Shown here: positions 49,651 through 63,697 of the stretch, piece by piece
Numbering within the stretch: the stretch's first letter is position 1
Layout: each line of letters starts with the position of its first letter
NCBI RefSeq assembly: GCF_009870125.1
Contig: NC_046680.1
Location: 12,481,501-12,545,500 of the forward strand
Reading direction: 5' to 3'
DNA length: 64,000 nt
Source of the DNA: Drosophila pseudoobscura
Lineage: Eukaryota > Arthropoda > Insecta > Diptera > Drosophilidae
The notes under the pieces: generated by a model
What the model saw: the letters and a program-made list of their open reading frames with translations, nothing else
What the model was told of the DNA's origin: nothing
Databases searched by the model: none
Made by a program: the position numbers and the translations under genes

Positions 49651-52600
49651 GTGAGTTATCAAGCTTCAAGTCCAACAAAAATTAAAGACATATGAACCAC
49701 AAGGCAATGTACATACGTACATATGTATCTCATGGATACCAGGCGATGTACTGACCGCCTGCAAAATGTCTGTGGCAAAAGTTCATGACATTTCGCTGCA
49801 CAGGCCAACGAGAGCCGCCACAAACAAAAAAGAAGATGAGTCCCGTCCCAGACTCGCAGTCGCAGTCACTGTCGTTGTGGCAGCCGAGTATCTTTCCATA
49901 TGAATTGTGGCTTAGTCAATCCGGGGGTTGCAGATGGGGATGGGTATGGGGATGGGGAGATACTCCTTTTGTCTGCATGTCTGCCACACTGCCACGGCTT
50001 ACTGCTGCTGGTTTTTCCAGCGATTTTCAGACTGTTTGCTGTTGACATTTAAACACTTGTTTTTCTTTACCCAACGAACAACCTCTCTGTCTGTTGCGGT
50101 TTTTCTTGCACAGCAAATAGATATAGAAAATAATGTCTTGCCACAGCCAAGTGTTGCTTTAACACACGGGCAGCATACCCCACTCCCTTTCTACCTTCCT
50201 ACCTCCCTACCTCTCTCTCCCAGCCCCTCCCCTGCTTTACATGCAAAAGTTTTTCGTATAAATTTTTTCGCAGTTTCAGTTATTTTCCTCAACAATTTCT
50301 GCAGCCTCAACTTTTTCTATATCTCTTTTTATTTTTTGCTGCCGCTTCGGCTGCTGTTTATTTGATTTATGCGACATAATTCAGGCGAACTTTGTGGCAC
50401 ACATAATTTAATTTTTGCCATCACTTCAACGGGTGGGGGGTTAAGTTGCGGAAGGAGTGGTGGGGCATGGAGCATGGGGCAGCGGATGAAGCATCACCTG
50501 CCAGCATTGTTGCCGTGCACTTTTTAATTATTTTTCTCTCCATTTTTCCTGATGGCAAAGTTTTTAGTGCCTCTTGCCTCGCATAGCTTGACTTTTTATT
50601 GTTGGCATTTGTTCACCTGTTAATTGAAAACTATTTGCATACCAAATTTGAATCTCGAATTTGTAAGGCGTTAAAAGTTCTGTTTTAAATTCATTTATTG
50701 GCCGCGTACTAATTGCCTGCCAAAGAACAAAAGTTGTATATGAAACCATGGATCCATGGTATGGATCATGCATCTGAATCAGTTAACACAATATCCAACG
50801 TGTCTGGCTTTGTTTTGTTAATGCCACATGACGAATCTATTAGTGGGCATTGAAAATTTTTGATTATCACGCTGTGAAAATGATCGGAAAATGGTTGGGC
50901 TTTCATATCTAGAGCGCCGCCTGGGGCACGGACAAAATGAAAAACTGTCTAGCGAACAATTTAGCCAACGTTTAGATATAAAATTCTCATAAATTGGGAT
51001 ATTTCTCGTGAATTCATAGCAATTTGATTGCTATTCTGTGAATTTTTCGCAAATTGTGTGAGACTTCTCAGATCTCCGCCAATTACTGCTCTGTACATTA
51101 GCTGGCGTCGCCGTCGACTGACTGGGTTAGGTCCAAGCGAATTGAATTAATAAAGACAGAAGAAAACAGGAGCAACAAAAGGAAGACTAAGGTTAGCACA
51201 CCATCACAAGACATCCTGCAGACATTATACGCCCCGAGACAACATCAACAGCTGCCCATTCATACGTTCATTTTTGTATCTGCAGAATACTATTGCATGT
51301 TGGTAGTATGTATACGGAGACTTGTAGATAGCCCACACCATTTGCACGCGCTGAAAATTAATACAAGTCAAGCTGCAAAAGGCACACCAGCCGAAAGAAG
51401 GCAAAAATAATATAATATCTACTCGTACAAAAAAACCGCCAAGAAGTGCCGTCGGGGAACCAGGGGAAGTAGGCAAGCTGCTAAAGAAGGAATACACCTG
51501 CCCGGTGTACGAGTATGTACACTCGACTCCAAAAAACTCTCGTTCCTCTTGTGTAGCAAGAGGCCAGCCAGCGCCAGCCAGCCTACGAAATTAGTTTATA
51601 CTCGTACCAGTATGTAGAATGTACTCTCTTTGTGGCACAACTGGAAAATTGAGGATGTGGTTAGGCGTTGAAAGGAGGCCAGAGGAGAGTGACAGACGGC
51701 GGAATGTACAAATCTCTTTTACCCACATAGAATATGGAAGCTCTACCCTTTAGGCTGTCCCTCCTACAAGTATACATATGTGCCGGCTTACCGGTGTCTA
51801 GTACGACGACAGCTCAGATGTGCCAGCTTTATAATCCGCAAACGATTTGCATAGGCAAATTGAATTAAAGCCAAAAACCTCAGCCGTCGTAGTGGACTTA
51901 AAACCCGATTTGGTTTAATGCCAAGCCGGCATGTGCAAATGTGTTAGCCTAAAACTTTTGTGCATACTCGTAAATCCTTCTCCAGGCAGTGCATTGAACT
52001 GCCGGTCTGAGCCGTGGCTAATCGGTTGCTTAACTTAGCCACGCCGGCCGGACTCGTCGGGTAAGCCACTTGCTCTGATTAAAAGAGGCAGAACACTGAG
52101 CCAGAAGTGGAAGTGGAAAAAATGACTGCAAATTACATGTATGACGAACAGGTTATGGGGCTGGGGTTGCGTAGGTATCACGGCACTAAGCCATAAAGAG
52201 CAAATGATGTTGGTACTAGCCTACATCTGGCAGCTCTTCAAGCCTGCTAACTGACCGCATTCGGGATAGGGCCAAAGAATGGAGAGCTTCTGTGATGTGT
52301 GCGCTCCACTTGGACGGGCTCCAAAGCTATCCTCCAGCCCGAGTGCTCACCTCATTATGGGGCGCAGGGCTTTGGCTCCGGCTAAGGCTCCGACTCCGGC
52401 TCCGACTCCTCTTTGATGTGTTCTGCATATCCATTTACATAGATGCTACAGGATATCGAGTGTCCTCAGCCACTCGAAGACTATTCAACTTTGGCCAACT
52501 TTTATTCGTAATAGTCGTACTCTCCATCTCACCATTCTGTGCTGCTTGCTCATATTTCTGCCACCTCATGACTGCCACAGTCAGCACAGCTTTTCCCAGG

Positions 52601-53251
52601 CACATTCCTTTGTTGGAAGGATGCATCTGCAGCGGAAAGTGCCGCATAATTACAACCCCTGGTCTTGGCCTTACCTTCTCATCTGTGAACCACTCATTCC
52701 ATCTGAGACTTGGTCCCTGCCCTATCGCACTGTTGGGTCCGTCTCCGTCTCCGTCTCTGTCCCCGAACACAACATGCTGGTCATTTGTTTTTATGTAAAT
52801 AAAATGTGCTTCCATCTTGTTGCTGCGGCCATAAGTGTAGTTTCTGTTTTTTTTGCCTTTCTGTTGGCCAGTGCCCATACACTTTTCGCTGGGGCTGTGG
52901 ATCTGGCAGCTCTCCTGAAACAGCTTTTGTTTTTCTCGTTTTCATAAACATTTCTATTTGTGCCTGGATTTCTCCATTTTGGTCAAAAAGCGCAAAACAT
53001 TTTCCTTGATTATTTTTCTGCAAGCTCACTTCCGCCACTGAAAATGAGCCACGAAAAGCAGCAGAAAATTGCTCGCAACTTCTTTTCATTCCTGCCAGCA
53101 GTTTCTTTGTGCAATAAAAATAAATAACGGTTTATGAAAATTTGCCAAAAAATATCAACAGAAAACCAAGAATACGTAAAGTGGACTACGATGGCGTGGT
53201 GGGACTTTTTCCAGCTCTAGGAACGCCACTTCATGTTTGCCATTGTTACAC

Positions 53252-53276
53252 AAAAAAAAAAAAAAAACAAAAAAAA
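53252..53276. repeat. Poly(A) tract
   Basis: An A run of 25 bases with one C interruption. No retroelement body is recognisable just 5' of it. Confidence 0.8.
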
Positions 53277-54347
53277 CTTGAGGAAAACACACCAACGAAA
53301 AGAGAAAAAACAAGCTAAAAATCTGCCCATTTAAAAGGCGTTGACACTCCCCTCAAATTCTACTCCAACCATCTAAAATTTGTGCTAACGAGTTGTCGTT
53401 GTTTGCTCTTCTCCATTGAGATGAGATGAGATGCTATGCGATGCGATGCGATGAGACAGGGCTTCAATAGGCCCCTGTTTCGACGTTCTGGCGTACTCCC
53501 CTCTCTGGGTGTTGGCTTTGTGCTAAATTGAACCAATTTTTCGCCATTCTTCTTGCTTTTCCTACTGCGCTTTCATTTTGTTTGTCTTTTCACAAACATA
53601 TTCTGTACTATGCTGTTTTTCTTCTCTTACTTTTTTTATTTTTACAGTACTTTGCACGTCAAGTGGGTGAAAAACTCGTCGGCGAATGCGATTTCGAATG
53701 TGAGTGTGAATGTGAATGCGAATGCGCTTTCAAAGCTCTGCAGCTGTCTATTCATGCGTGCCATACAACTGGCTGTAGCCTGGGCTACGGTTGGGGTTGG
53801 GTGGTGCAGGGTCTCCCTTCTTCCCTTTCGCCAGCACCCACCCACAGGCACCACTCGACGTGCCAGGGATGAGCAGAGATGAGCCGAGCTCATGAAATTG
53901 ATATTGTTGTACTTTATGTTTATGTCGGAATCATAATCGTTAGCCTGAATGCCTATCACAGTCGAGCAATTCTGGTTGCTGATTATAGATGATATGGTAT
54001 GCATATTTGATTATTATTAATTTTATGGATGCATGCTTTTAAATTCGAAGGAGAATGTAGGACCTTGTCGGGCCTATCAAATTTCTTTAGAACTTATGCA
54101 GATCCGACGACCTTTGTGTAATGTTTGATCTTAGAAATAAAATACTTTACAGTACAGGATCCCTCCGTTGATCTGGGCAGACTTTTTAAGTGCCAACAAA
54201 TGGCGGTCCCGTGCCGCATTTTCTTTTACAGCCGGCACGGTCTCATCTCATTTGGCTTTCCAGTGCCTGCCGCGCGGCAAGTGCAGCCAATGCAGCTGAG
54301 GGGCATGCTTGAAAGTGGGCGTGCGTGAGGTGTCAGTGGCACCTACC

Positions 54348-54380
54348 ACGACGACGACGACAACGACAACGACAACGACG
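54348..54380. repeat. (CGA)n/(CAACGA)n simple repeat
   Basis: CGACGACGACGA changes into CAACGA hexamers. This keeps several frames open on the minus strand and explains the spurious open frames there. Confidence 0.8.
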
Positions 54381-57300
54381 TCGACTGCTGCAAGTTGATA
54401 CTCCTACAAGCAGCCCCCAGCCCGATCTGCCACTGACGTCGTCGGCCGAAGTTGAGGCTGCGGTGTCTGCGCCTGCTGGCTGTTGGATGTTGGCGAACTG
54501 TTGACTGGAGCTTGCCTCTTGAGCGGGTGAGGGCGGCTGCGGGCCATGTTGCCATTGCATTTTCGGTCATTATTCAACGTCGTTGCAGCTTGCTGCTGAT
54601 GCCGCTGCTGCTGCGGCGGTGGTGGCTGCTTCAATGATGCATAATTTGTAGCGTTATATAAATGCGAACCGTGTTGATATTTTTTATGCTAATTGCATGC
54701 AAGTAAACGCACACAGGCACAAAGATACGATACACCGCGCTCTGTAATTATACTGCCGGGCGAAAAAAAGAAAGTTGACAGTTAGGTGCCGTCCACGGCA
54801 TGCAAGATGCAATGGCAGCAGCAACAGCAGCAGCAACTCTTGTCGTTCCTTATGATGCTGTGTAACGTGCCCCTCTGTATGGGTGTTCACTGTACAGTTA
54901 GATGTTTGTAGCTGATATATGCAATTATGCATGACGCGCTCTCATCTCCACAGAAATGATAAAGCCAGCCGCCAGGGAAAAAGCTGAAAAGAATATTGGG
55001 TTAAAGATGTGTAACGTGCGAAGTGTGCAACATAAAGGTGAGAGCAGCGCGGCCTGGAAGGTATCTGGGCTTTCAGGCCCAGACTGATGTCAAGGCCTGA
55101 TCAGCAAAGTCCTAGGCTAATGAGACGAGAAATGTTTCCATTTCTGTACCAGCTGAGAGCCAAGGAAGTGGCTGCGACCTTACACTCTTAGAGCTCGAAT
55201 TATAGTTAATGAATAACTAATTACTCAACGAGTATGAGTTTGAGCACTCACATATGTATATGTACATATGTGTATGCATGTGCAAAGCACCATAAATGCT
55301 GGGTGAAACGATCCATAAAAGTTCAGGATAAGATTACAGTCAATTACAGTCATAAATTCTCACTTTTTAGCCAGGACGTAGTAAGGATTTATGGCGCAGA
55401 GTAAATAAATAATTGGTAAATATCGCTCCTGGGTAATTAATAAAGTTTAGCTCAAGTTGATGTCGATGGCGAGCATACGCCATAAAAACGATGACTTACT
55501 CATAAAACGGGCCAGAAAGAGCCCGCCCTGAGGGATCCAATTCCAGTCGCAATCGAAGCGCTTTCAATAAATTATCTATGCTGAATGGGCATACTCGATG
55601 AGCACTTGAATCTGCGATTTCTACAGTCATTAATCTAGTACCCCGACGTGGCGCTGGCTCCTAAACAGTTCCTAACTCGATTTCCCACCGCCCTCCAACC
55701 ACCCATCCATCCACCCCCCCAGCCAGCCAATTTGACTATGCAAATAGCCAAAGTTGAATGCTCGATGTTTTGCGAGTCGCTTTTCAAGTGCTGCCAATTA
55801 ACATGGCATGGCAGTGCCAGGCAATCAGCCAACCAGCCCTGCCAACTCGACCTAGGAGCGAGCGTGTGAGTGTGTGTGCGAATCGATATTTACTCAATTA
55901 ATTTATAACTTCCGCTAGCAGACAGAGACAGATATAGCAGGAGAGACAGAGATTGCGACGGCAAAAGCGGCAGCGAAAGCAGCAGCGATTTTTCATTCAT
56001 AAAAAAAAGCAGAGAGTCTCGACCAACAAATGTTGATGGAGGGTTGGCCATAGCCATAGTCCCGTCGCCAGTTGCTGTCGCTGGCTGTCAGCGCCTCTTA
56101 AGCTGGTTTCCGAGCCAAGCTGCTCGCTCGCTTTCTCTCTGTCTCTCTCTCTCTCTCTATATATCTCTGGTGCGCACAGGAAGCAATCATCGTGCTACAA
56201 GTCATATTAACTTACGCTGGGCGCACAAAAAATAAATAAACTACTATATCGAAAAAACAGGCAAAAGCCAGTCTCAGAATCACGGCAAAAACAGAAGCAC
56301 AACCAGCAAAAGCGGACCAGCTGGGAGCGAGCTGAGAGTTGGGGATAGAGATGGAGATGGCGATGCCGATGCCAATGGAGATGGAGATGGATCTGGATGG
56401 ACTGGACAAGGCCCAGCATATGTTGTCGAGCAGCTTTGCGCATGCGAAAGTTGCACTCCAAACTATCAATGAAGGAGGACCCAGCCGAACCGAGCTGAAA
56501 TGAACCGAACCGAACCGGACCGGACCTGGCAGCGGCCCATTCCCCTATTCCCCTCTCTTCGGCTGCCAGGCGAAATGCGAGCAGGTGCACCACTTACCCA
56601 CACCAGCAGGCATTTCATAATGATGGATGGCCAACACAGATACACCACACATACGCACACAGATACTGCTCATATGAGTCTGTGTGTGTGCTTGTGTGTG
56701 TGTGGGCATGAGTCGCGCCTAAGCCGGTTTCGAGCAGCGTCAGTTGCCAGTTGTTTGGGATCGTTTTTTGTTTGCTTTTTGTTGCTGTTGCTGTTGCTGT
56801 TGCTATTGCTGTTGCCTCAATTAAACTGCCAGGGACGTGGTCGAAAACCCACAAAAGTGTACGGTAACTTTTGGCCCAAAAAAGAGCGACAGATAAAAAT
56901 TGAATTAATAACCAGCCGCGACAATGTGAAAATTGTTTAGTTCCCCGACTTTTCAATTTGCTGTTACAGATGCCAAAAGAATTTAGACCTCATTTTTCGC
57001 ACTAACGAACTTTTCATACACTTCGCAGATCACATGATTGATGGTCTATCGGACTTCGGAGCTCACGGGGGTTCAGACAATGACAATAATAGGAAGTCTT
57101 TTCGAGGGATGAGGGCGTGAGAAGACATGGTAGGGACGGAAATTGATATTTATGTTGAGATACGAGATACGATACAAGGGGAAGAATGAGAAAATTAAAA
57201 AAATGCACGTACGAGGGGCAGTTTTGGTACTAGTATTGAGGGTCTCAATAGTTCGTTATTCTGTTAGATTCTTAGATCATGATTAGATTAATTTGCATCC

Positions 57301-59413
57301 CCAACTATCATCGTGACCCCATTGGCTTATACATTGCCCAGGAATCAAACATTTATCCGATGGCTGGCGGCTTTTTAGATTGTTAGATTGAATTTGTTTT
57401 GGGTCTGTTTCGTGCCGTGTTAATTTTGACAAATGAACATTTTGGTTGCTGGGCATGGGCATGTAGAGCACTATGCCAGATGGGGTCTCTAATTTTCGGA
57501 TTCTGACTAAACTCTACTCATCGCATCGCAATGAAACGCGCTTCGGTGTCTTTGCTTAATTACGGATGGTGGATAGAGTGGAGTTGGCCTTTTGTCTTCT
57601 ATTTTGTCTTGGCCTCAAACTAATCAGCTCGAAGCCATTAATCTGGCTTTGGTGTCTGCAGCTCGATTATCTAACTCCCAGAGAGGAGTTGTGGCCGAGC
57701 GTTATGGTCGAACGGTTTTCCAAACGCCGCCGGATAACTTGAATTTCTGGCTCTTTGGTGACGGGCGACTGGTGCCTTGTGACGCCTGACTGGCTTTGTA
57801 GTTCTCATTTTGTGCCTAACTGGGGGTCGTATAAAACCTCATTATGAGCCAAAAGTGCAAAATAAAAATGGGTTTTATGTCCCCCCCATTAAAATCCGTG
57901 TTAGAGCTAAAATGGGAACCCATGACAATTGAAGATACTCGTGCGTTTGTGGCCGGCCCGCATCTGTTCACACGCTGCCTTCATAAATCTCGAAAAGTTA
58001 ATGAACGCATCCTTGAAAATATAAATATACAATGATATCTATACATATGCGTGCATATATGTATAGGTACTGCCAACATTGTGGCCGGCAATCAGTCGGC
58101 CATTAAGTTTTATAAAAACAAATGGGCGAACACAATCCCACAGCTCTCGACAAAGTTTCGAGCTGCATACATAAATAAAATTACGAGAAAACCCCAACAA
58201 GAAACCAAAAAAATGAATCGAAAAGTTCGAAGCCTTCCACGAAAGCGTGCGGGTACACGGCAATAAAATAAAAATTTGGAAAAAAATGTATCCACTTAAT
58301 GGTTGTAGAAAATACGATTGAGTGTGTGTACTAAATATATTTGAATACTCAGGTCGCATCAATGAAATGTATCTTTGGAAATTGCAATATGTTGAGGTAT
58401 TTTTTATAGATTGTGTCGAATGTTTTTATGATGCTTGCTGCTAATTTTAAGATCGCATTTGCATAGTTATGAATTGCTTTATGGATTTCCGCTCAAATAA
58501 ATTACAATATCGTCGCATATTTATGATCTGATCAAGTTCAAAATGTTGTTTCATTATAGACCAAACTGTTTTGGCGGTTTGAAAACATTTCGTACATTTT
58601 TCTAAACTAATTTCGTCGCACAAAAAGTCGTCGATAAAGTTCAGAGCGGCAATAAAAACGGCAAAAATATGTTGTTTGACCTTTCGGTGAGACAGGCCCC
58701 GACAAGACGGAGCTGAGGCAATGTACCGCTCTGGGCCCAGACATTATAATTATGCAGCTGCCACATACACAGACCGATCGAAGGAGGGGGGGCCCTGAGG
58801 CTCACGGGGCAGCCGCCGAGTGTGGCATGCAATCGACTCTGTCTTGGCATTTCAGCTAAGCGACAAGTGCAGCCGTCGTCGATCGCCGTTGTTGGCCAAT
58901 TCGAAGCGGCATTAAACTAAGTCGAGCCGGGCCAAGTCAAGTCGGGCTAAGACCAAGAATCCAAAGCCAGGTGCGTGCTTTGGGTTTGCAAAACACTGAC
59001 AGACCCAGACCCCTCACTCCTTTCCTTACCCATTCCCATACTGACACTCCGGCTTGGGGAACCGCTCCAGCTAAAATTTAAATTCAGTTTAATATGCGCC
59101 GCGAACTGAGGCAAAGCCCACGTCTTTTGAGGTCTTTGTAAGACCATTCATATGGCGGTTACCATTCATAAGCCCCTAGTTTTTCTCCCTCTCCATATGT
59201 CTCTCTTTTACCTTTTCAAAGCACGTAGGTTGTGTCGATGCCGATGACGGCAACGGCAACGGCAACGGCAAAGGCATTGGCGATGGCGACGGCTCTGTTA
59301 GTGACTGCGCCTGGAGTTGGTTCTTGAACTGGTTTTGCTTTGATTTCTTTATGAGTCTATTGCTGGACCATTTTTTACTACTTTTGTCCAGCTAGATTTC
59401 TCATTCAAATGGA

Positions 59414-59446
59414 TCTCTCTCTCTCTCTCTCTCTCTCCCTCTCTCT
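59414..59446. repeat. (CT)n microsatellite
   Basis: CT run with one CCCT interruption in noncoding DNA. Read on the other strand it is a GAGA-type tract. Confidence 0.85.
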
Positions 59447-62400
59447 TTGTCTATGAGAGTGTATGGATGTGTGTGTGCAAGTTCTGCCTAAAGACCAGTA
59501 GTTATTCCCCAGAGTGCTGTGATCCCAACGTGGAATATTAAACTTTTCCGGGATACGAAGAGACGAGAAGAGTTCTAAATTAATTTTCACTGGCAGGGCA
59601 AACTTTGTCCATTCGAATCCCGCCAAGTTTTACGATCCTACTAAATAATATTTTGTTGCATATTTTAAGGAGCCGCGCATAACTTTCCATTTCCTTTTCT
59701 TTCTATCTCTTCACGGACTAATTTATTTTCATAGAGCCTGAGTTCAGAGCCGTCCGAGCCGGCTTTGGCTAGGTGCTCTCTACGAGTTTTATGATTTTCA
59801 ATTTATGACTAATAAAATTTGTCAATTTTTTTTTTACATTTCTGTTATTGCTTTTGTTGTGGGTGTTCAAAATCTCTTAACCCACGCAATCGTCAGTTGA
59901 CAAAACTGGTTGGTCGAGGGGGGGGTAGGCGACTGACAACCGGACCAGCGAGCGGTTTCGTTGAGTGGCTTACAGTCGTAAAATCATCAAAATCTATTAC
60001 AGTTCTCTCTGCGTTTCCCATTTTTACGATTCCCAGCAACGGAAAAAATTGATTTTTATCCTCTTATTTAATTTTTGATGGGGCTTTTATAGTTTTCCCA
60101 TTATTATTTTACCTTTTGCCAGCTTTAAAACATTGAAATCCTTTTTGGACTAAAGCTTCCTGCGAGTACTATGGCATGCCCCGCGGTTTAGTGTATAGAT
60201 GGATTTAAATATACAATTCCGCTGACATTTCTGACAAATTCCAGCCTCGACTTAATTTAACTAATTGCCAAAACCCGCATGACCAGGCCGCAAAATACTT
60301 TCAGTTTTCAGCAAAACCCGAAAAAAAACATAAATTGCTACTCTTTTTGGGGCTGCGGCTTGGACAGCGATTTTTGTATAAATATTTCTATGGCAAAGTC
60401 GAAAAATAGTTGACACAACCGAAAGGGGCAGGCATTTTTGTATTAATTAATTAAAGATGAAAGTCCCGAAACTGTGGGCCAGAGCGGAGAGGGAGTGGAG
60501 GGAGAGTGAAGCTTCACTTGAAAACTGAGGTCACATCTCCATCGAGGGTTCGTGTTCATCTAAAATGCTCATGAAGCAGAAAATAATTAATGTTAATGCC
60601 TCCAAATGGAATCGGTGTGGGTCTAGCCTGCGTCTGGGTCCCATCTCTGGTCTCTGGGCTCTCTCGGCCGATCTAATTTGTGCGGACCGCAAAGTTCATA
60701 GCAAATTAGTTGATTAGTTTAACGTCGAAGAGGCTTTACGGGATGGGGGACAGTCCGTGCCAGCGCCCATGCCCGTGTACATATCTCTGCCCCTCACTTG
60801 GCTCTTAGTATTTGATATCGGCCTGGCCACATTTGTTCAGCTGCAAATTTTATAATTCAATCAGTGCTCTCGCACACACAGCTACAGATACTGCCGGAGA
60901 GAGAGAATTGTTAATGCGGCAATTTGGGTGAAGAAAGCGGGGCATCCAGGGCGAGCAGGAGTTTGGTAAACAGCAACATTTGGAGGCCATTCAATGCGGA
61001 GGTCGTTATTCCCCCGCTATCTCCCGATCTGCGTGATTCAAATGCGTTTTATTGTGAATTTATTAAGCGTGCCCAAGGCGAACATTAAATGACAGTCTAA
61101 AGGGGATGGTGAAGTTTCGGGAGAGATGATTAAGGCGTGTCCGGGTCAGCAATAAAGTCAGCCAGGACCACAGAACCACAAAACCAATGCTCCAGCAATG
61201 GGCTCCACAGACACACTCACGACTATGTATGTACATATGTACATTCGTATGGCAAGCAAAAGAGATTTCTCCTATTAGATAAGATATTCTCTAAATAGAT
61301 CTCCAATTCCAAGGGCCTTAAAGCTGATAAATCGCTGTGAAATCTTAGAATGAGGGCCCTGCTTGATAGCCAAATCTACTATGACTCACTCTGAAATGCT
61401 TGCCACAATTTGTCAACTCACTTCGATTGGATTACCACTCAAAGGCCGACTGTCTCTACCATAGACAAATTTCTTAGAAGAGGGAAAGCCCACTGCCAGA
61501 GAGACTCAGAACCGCTTGAGAATGAAGCCAGCAGAGCGGATGATAAGCCACATCACATGTGATTGGCCTCTTCAAGGCAACCCCTGTTGAAAATAATTGT
61601 TATGGCCATGCTGAAATCCTTTCCCTTGACATTTAAAACAATTTGAAACACTTTGCCGAGCGCTTAACATAGCTGACAACAAATTTGACACACACAGAGC
61701 CGTTTTAATCAATTTAATAAAAGACATTTGTTCAGTTAGCACACACAAAAAATGGTTAAGAGGCGCAGCAGAACAAACAAAAAAAATTTAATTAAATTTA
61801 TAACGCAAAGCCGCAAAACCCAGAGAGGAGATTTATGTGCCCGTTAATTTTGTCAAAGCGTTGTTGTTGTAGCTGTTGTACAGGCTAAGTGTCCTGCCGG
61901 CTAAAAGGAGTGTGCACCACCGCCACACACTCCAACAACTCCAGCCACAGAAACAGCAACAGCAAGAAAAAAAACCTCACCGGATTTCCTGTGATATGCC
62001 ACAATATTTTCCATTAACGCGCTGAAGTTGCCCCAAAGATTCAAACACACACAGAGATCCCCGCACCGAGAAGAGAAAGAGGCAGAGAGGCGAAATACAA
62101 CTGGAAACTGGTCTCGATAAGGAGAAGAAAAAGGGAAGGAAAGAGGAAAAACAAAAGGCGTATAGGAGCTAAATGTGCGTTGGTCCAGAGACTACTTCAC
62201 TCTGGATTGTCTCTCGCTCTCTCTCTCTCTCTCTCTGTCTCTAGGCCCGACTGCCTGCCCTGCCGCACTTGCCTGGCCTGTGCCAGGGTCTCCCAGAGAG
62301 ACTCCCAGTGCCAGCGCTGGGCGACAGACGCTGGGCTTTGTATGAGTTAATGACTTGTAGATAGTTTAACTTACAAAGCAGCCAGAAGGCCCCAGCTTTG

Positions 62401-63673
62401 GCCGATACACGAAGGAGCTGCTAGTGGGCCGCAGGGAGAGGCCAGACCCGGCTGGGCCGGGACCTTCGAGTACGTTGCGTTGACCATTAGTGCGACATCC
62501 GGCGATGCGTTGCGCTTCGCTGGCCAATGCCACACGTCGTACTCGCTAGAGATGTGTAGAATCATAGAATTGAAAATGATTATAATGATTGCGTGCCACA
62601 CCACTGTCCTCGTGCGTGACTCACTATGAAATGCAACCATCTCTAGCCCAGCCAGGACCACGTTCAAAAACTATTAGCCGGCTTTTGAGGCCAGGCACAC
62701 TCACTTAACTTGTGGCCAGGAAGAGACATTGGCATAGGCTCAAAGCGAGCACAGGATATGGACTGTACCCTGATAGGCACAGGCGCAGGCACAGGCACAG
62801 GCATCGACATCATCATCGGCTGTGAACGTGGGTTTTGCGGTTAAGAAGTTAGTTTAGCTTGTGTACAATTTGTGGGCCCAGTTGACAATTACTGGCCCCG
62901 TCTTGACCACTGGCCAGAACGGGGCTGTTGGCCGAAGGAACCCATGAATGAAATGGTAAACCGGTTGGCCCTCTGCTCATCTTTCGTTTACTCTGCACTC
63001 TACTCCATTTGACAGAGTGCATTTTGTACTCTCTTTCATATCTTTTCTTTTGCTTTTCCTTTTTCTTGTTCGTGTTCCTTTTCTGCTGCTGCTGCTTCTG
63101 CTTCTGCCTCTGCTTCTGGTGCTTCTTTGCTTCCTACTGTCACACTTCAAGGATTTCTTTGTTGCCACCATCCTGGCTTGCATATGTGTGACAATTACCC
63201 ACTGCTTATTGTCTTTTGTTCGTGCACTCGGGGTTGGTTTCCTACCAACATTTTGTTGCCCTCTTGGCCATCCACATCTACCCGACTCCCGTCGGTCGTA
63301 ACTGTGGGCCCGTCCCTCTGTCCGTCTTCCTCCCTGGGCCCTGTCTTCCTCCCGTAATGACACTAAATGAGTTGTACTCGTATGCACATTGCTGGTCGGT
63401 TTGTTGTTGGCCCGGTCTGTTCGGGGCTGTGATGGCATGGGATGGGCTGGTCTGGGCTGGGTCTCAGTTTTCCCTGTTTTTGTCGTCATTGTCAGTGCAA
63501 AAACCTGTCAAGTTGTGCTGCTTTTTGTTGGATTTTGTCGTCGGTTAATTGCCGCAGGAAGTGTTCTGCCTGTGCAGAGTTGGTCAACTGTCGCTTGGCT
63601 TAATTGCTTGAACTTTGGCCAGCAGAAAACGCAGAATGCAAATGGAGGCGCCCTCAAAAGCAAATGACAACCG

Positions 63674-63697
63674 ACCAACCAACCAACCAACCAACCA
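63674..63697. repeat. (CCAA)n microsatellite
   Basis: Five to six CCAA units in noncoding DNA. Confidence 0.85.

Noticed and set aside
52013..52043. CGTGGCTAA...TTAGCCACG inverted repeat as a microRNA or tRNA-like hairpin
   Set aside because: A 9 bp stem with a 13-base loop is expected several times by chance in 64 kb, and it is too short for a pre-miRNA.
54333..54637. Pro/Gln- and Ser/Arg-rich minus-strand frames
   Set aside because: Three minus frames are open at once over CGA and CAG repeats, which indicates simple sequence and not coding.
63009..63548. Hydrophobic frames near the right edge
   Set aside because: CTG/TTC-rich simple sequence that is open in several frames, with no start context or splice sites.
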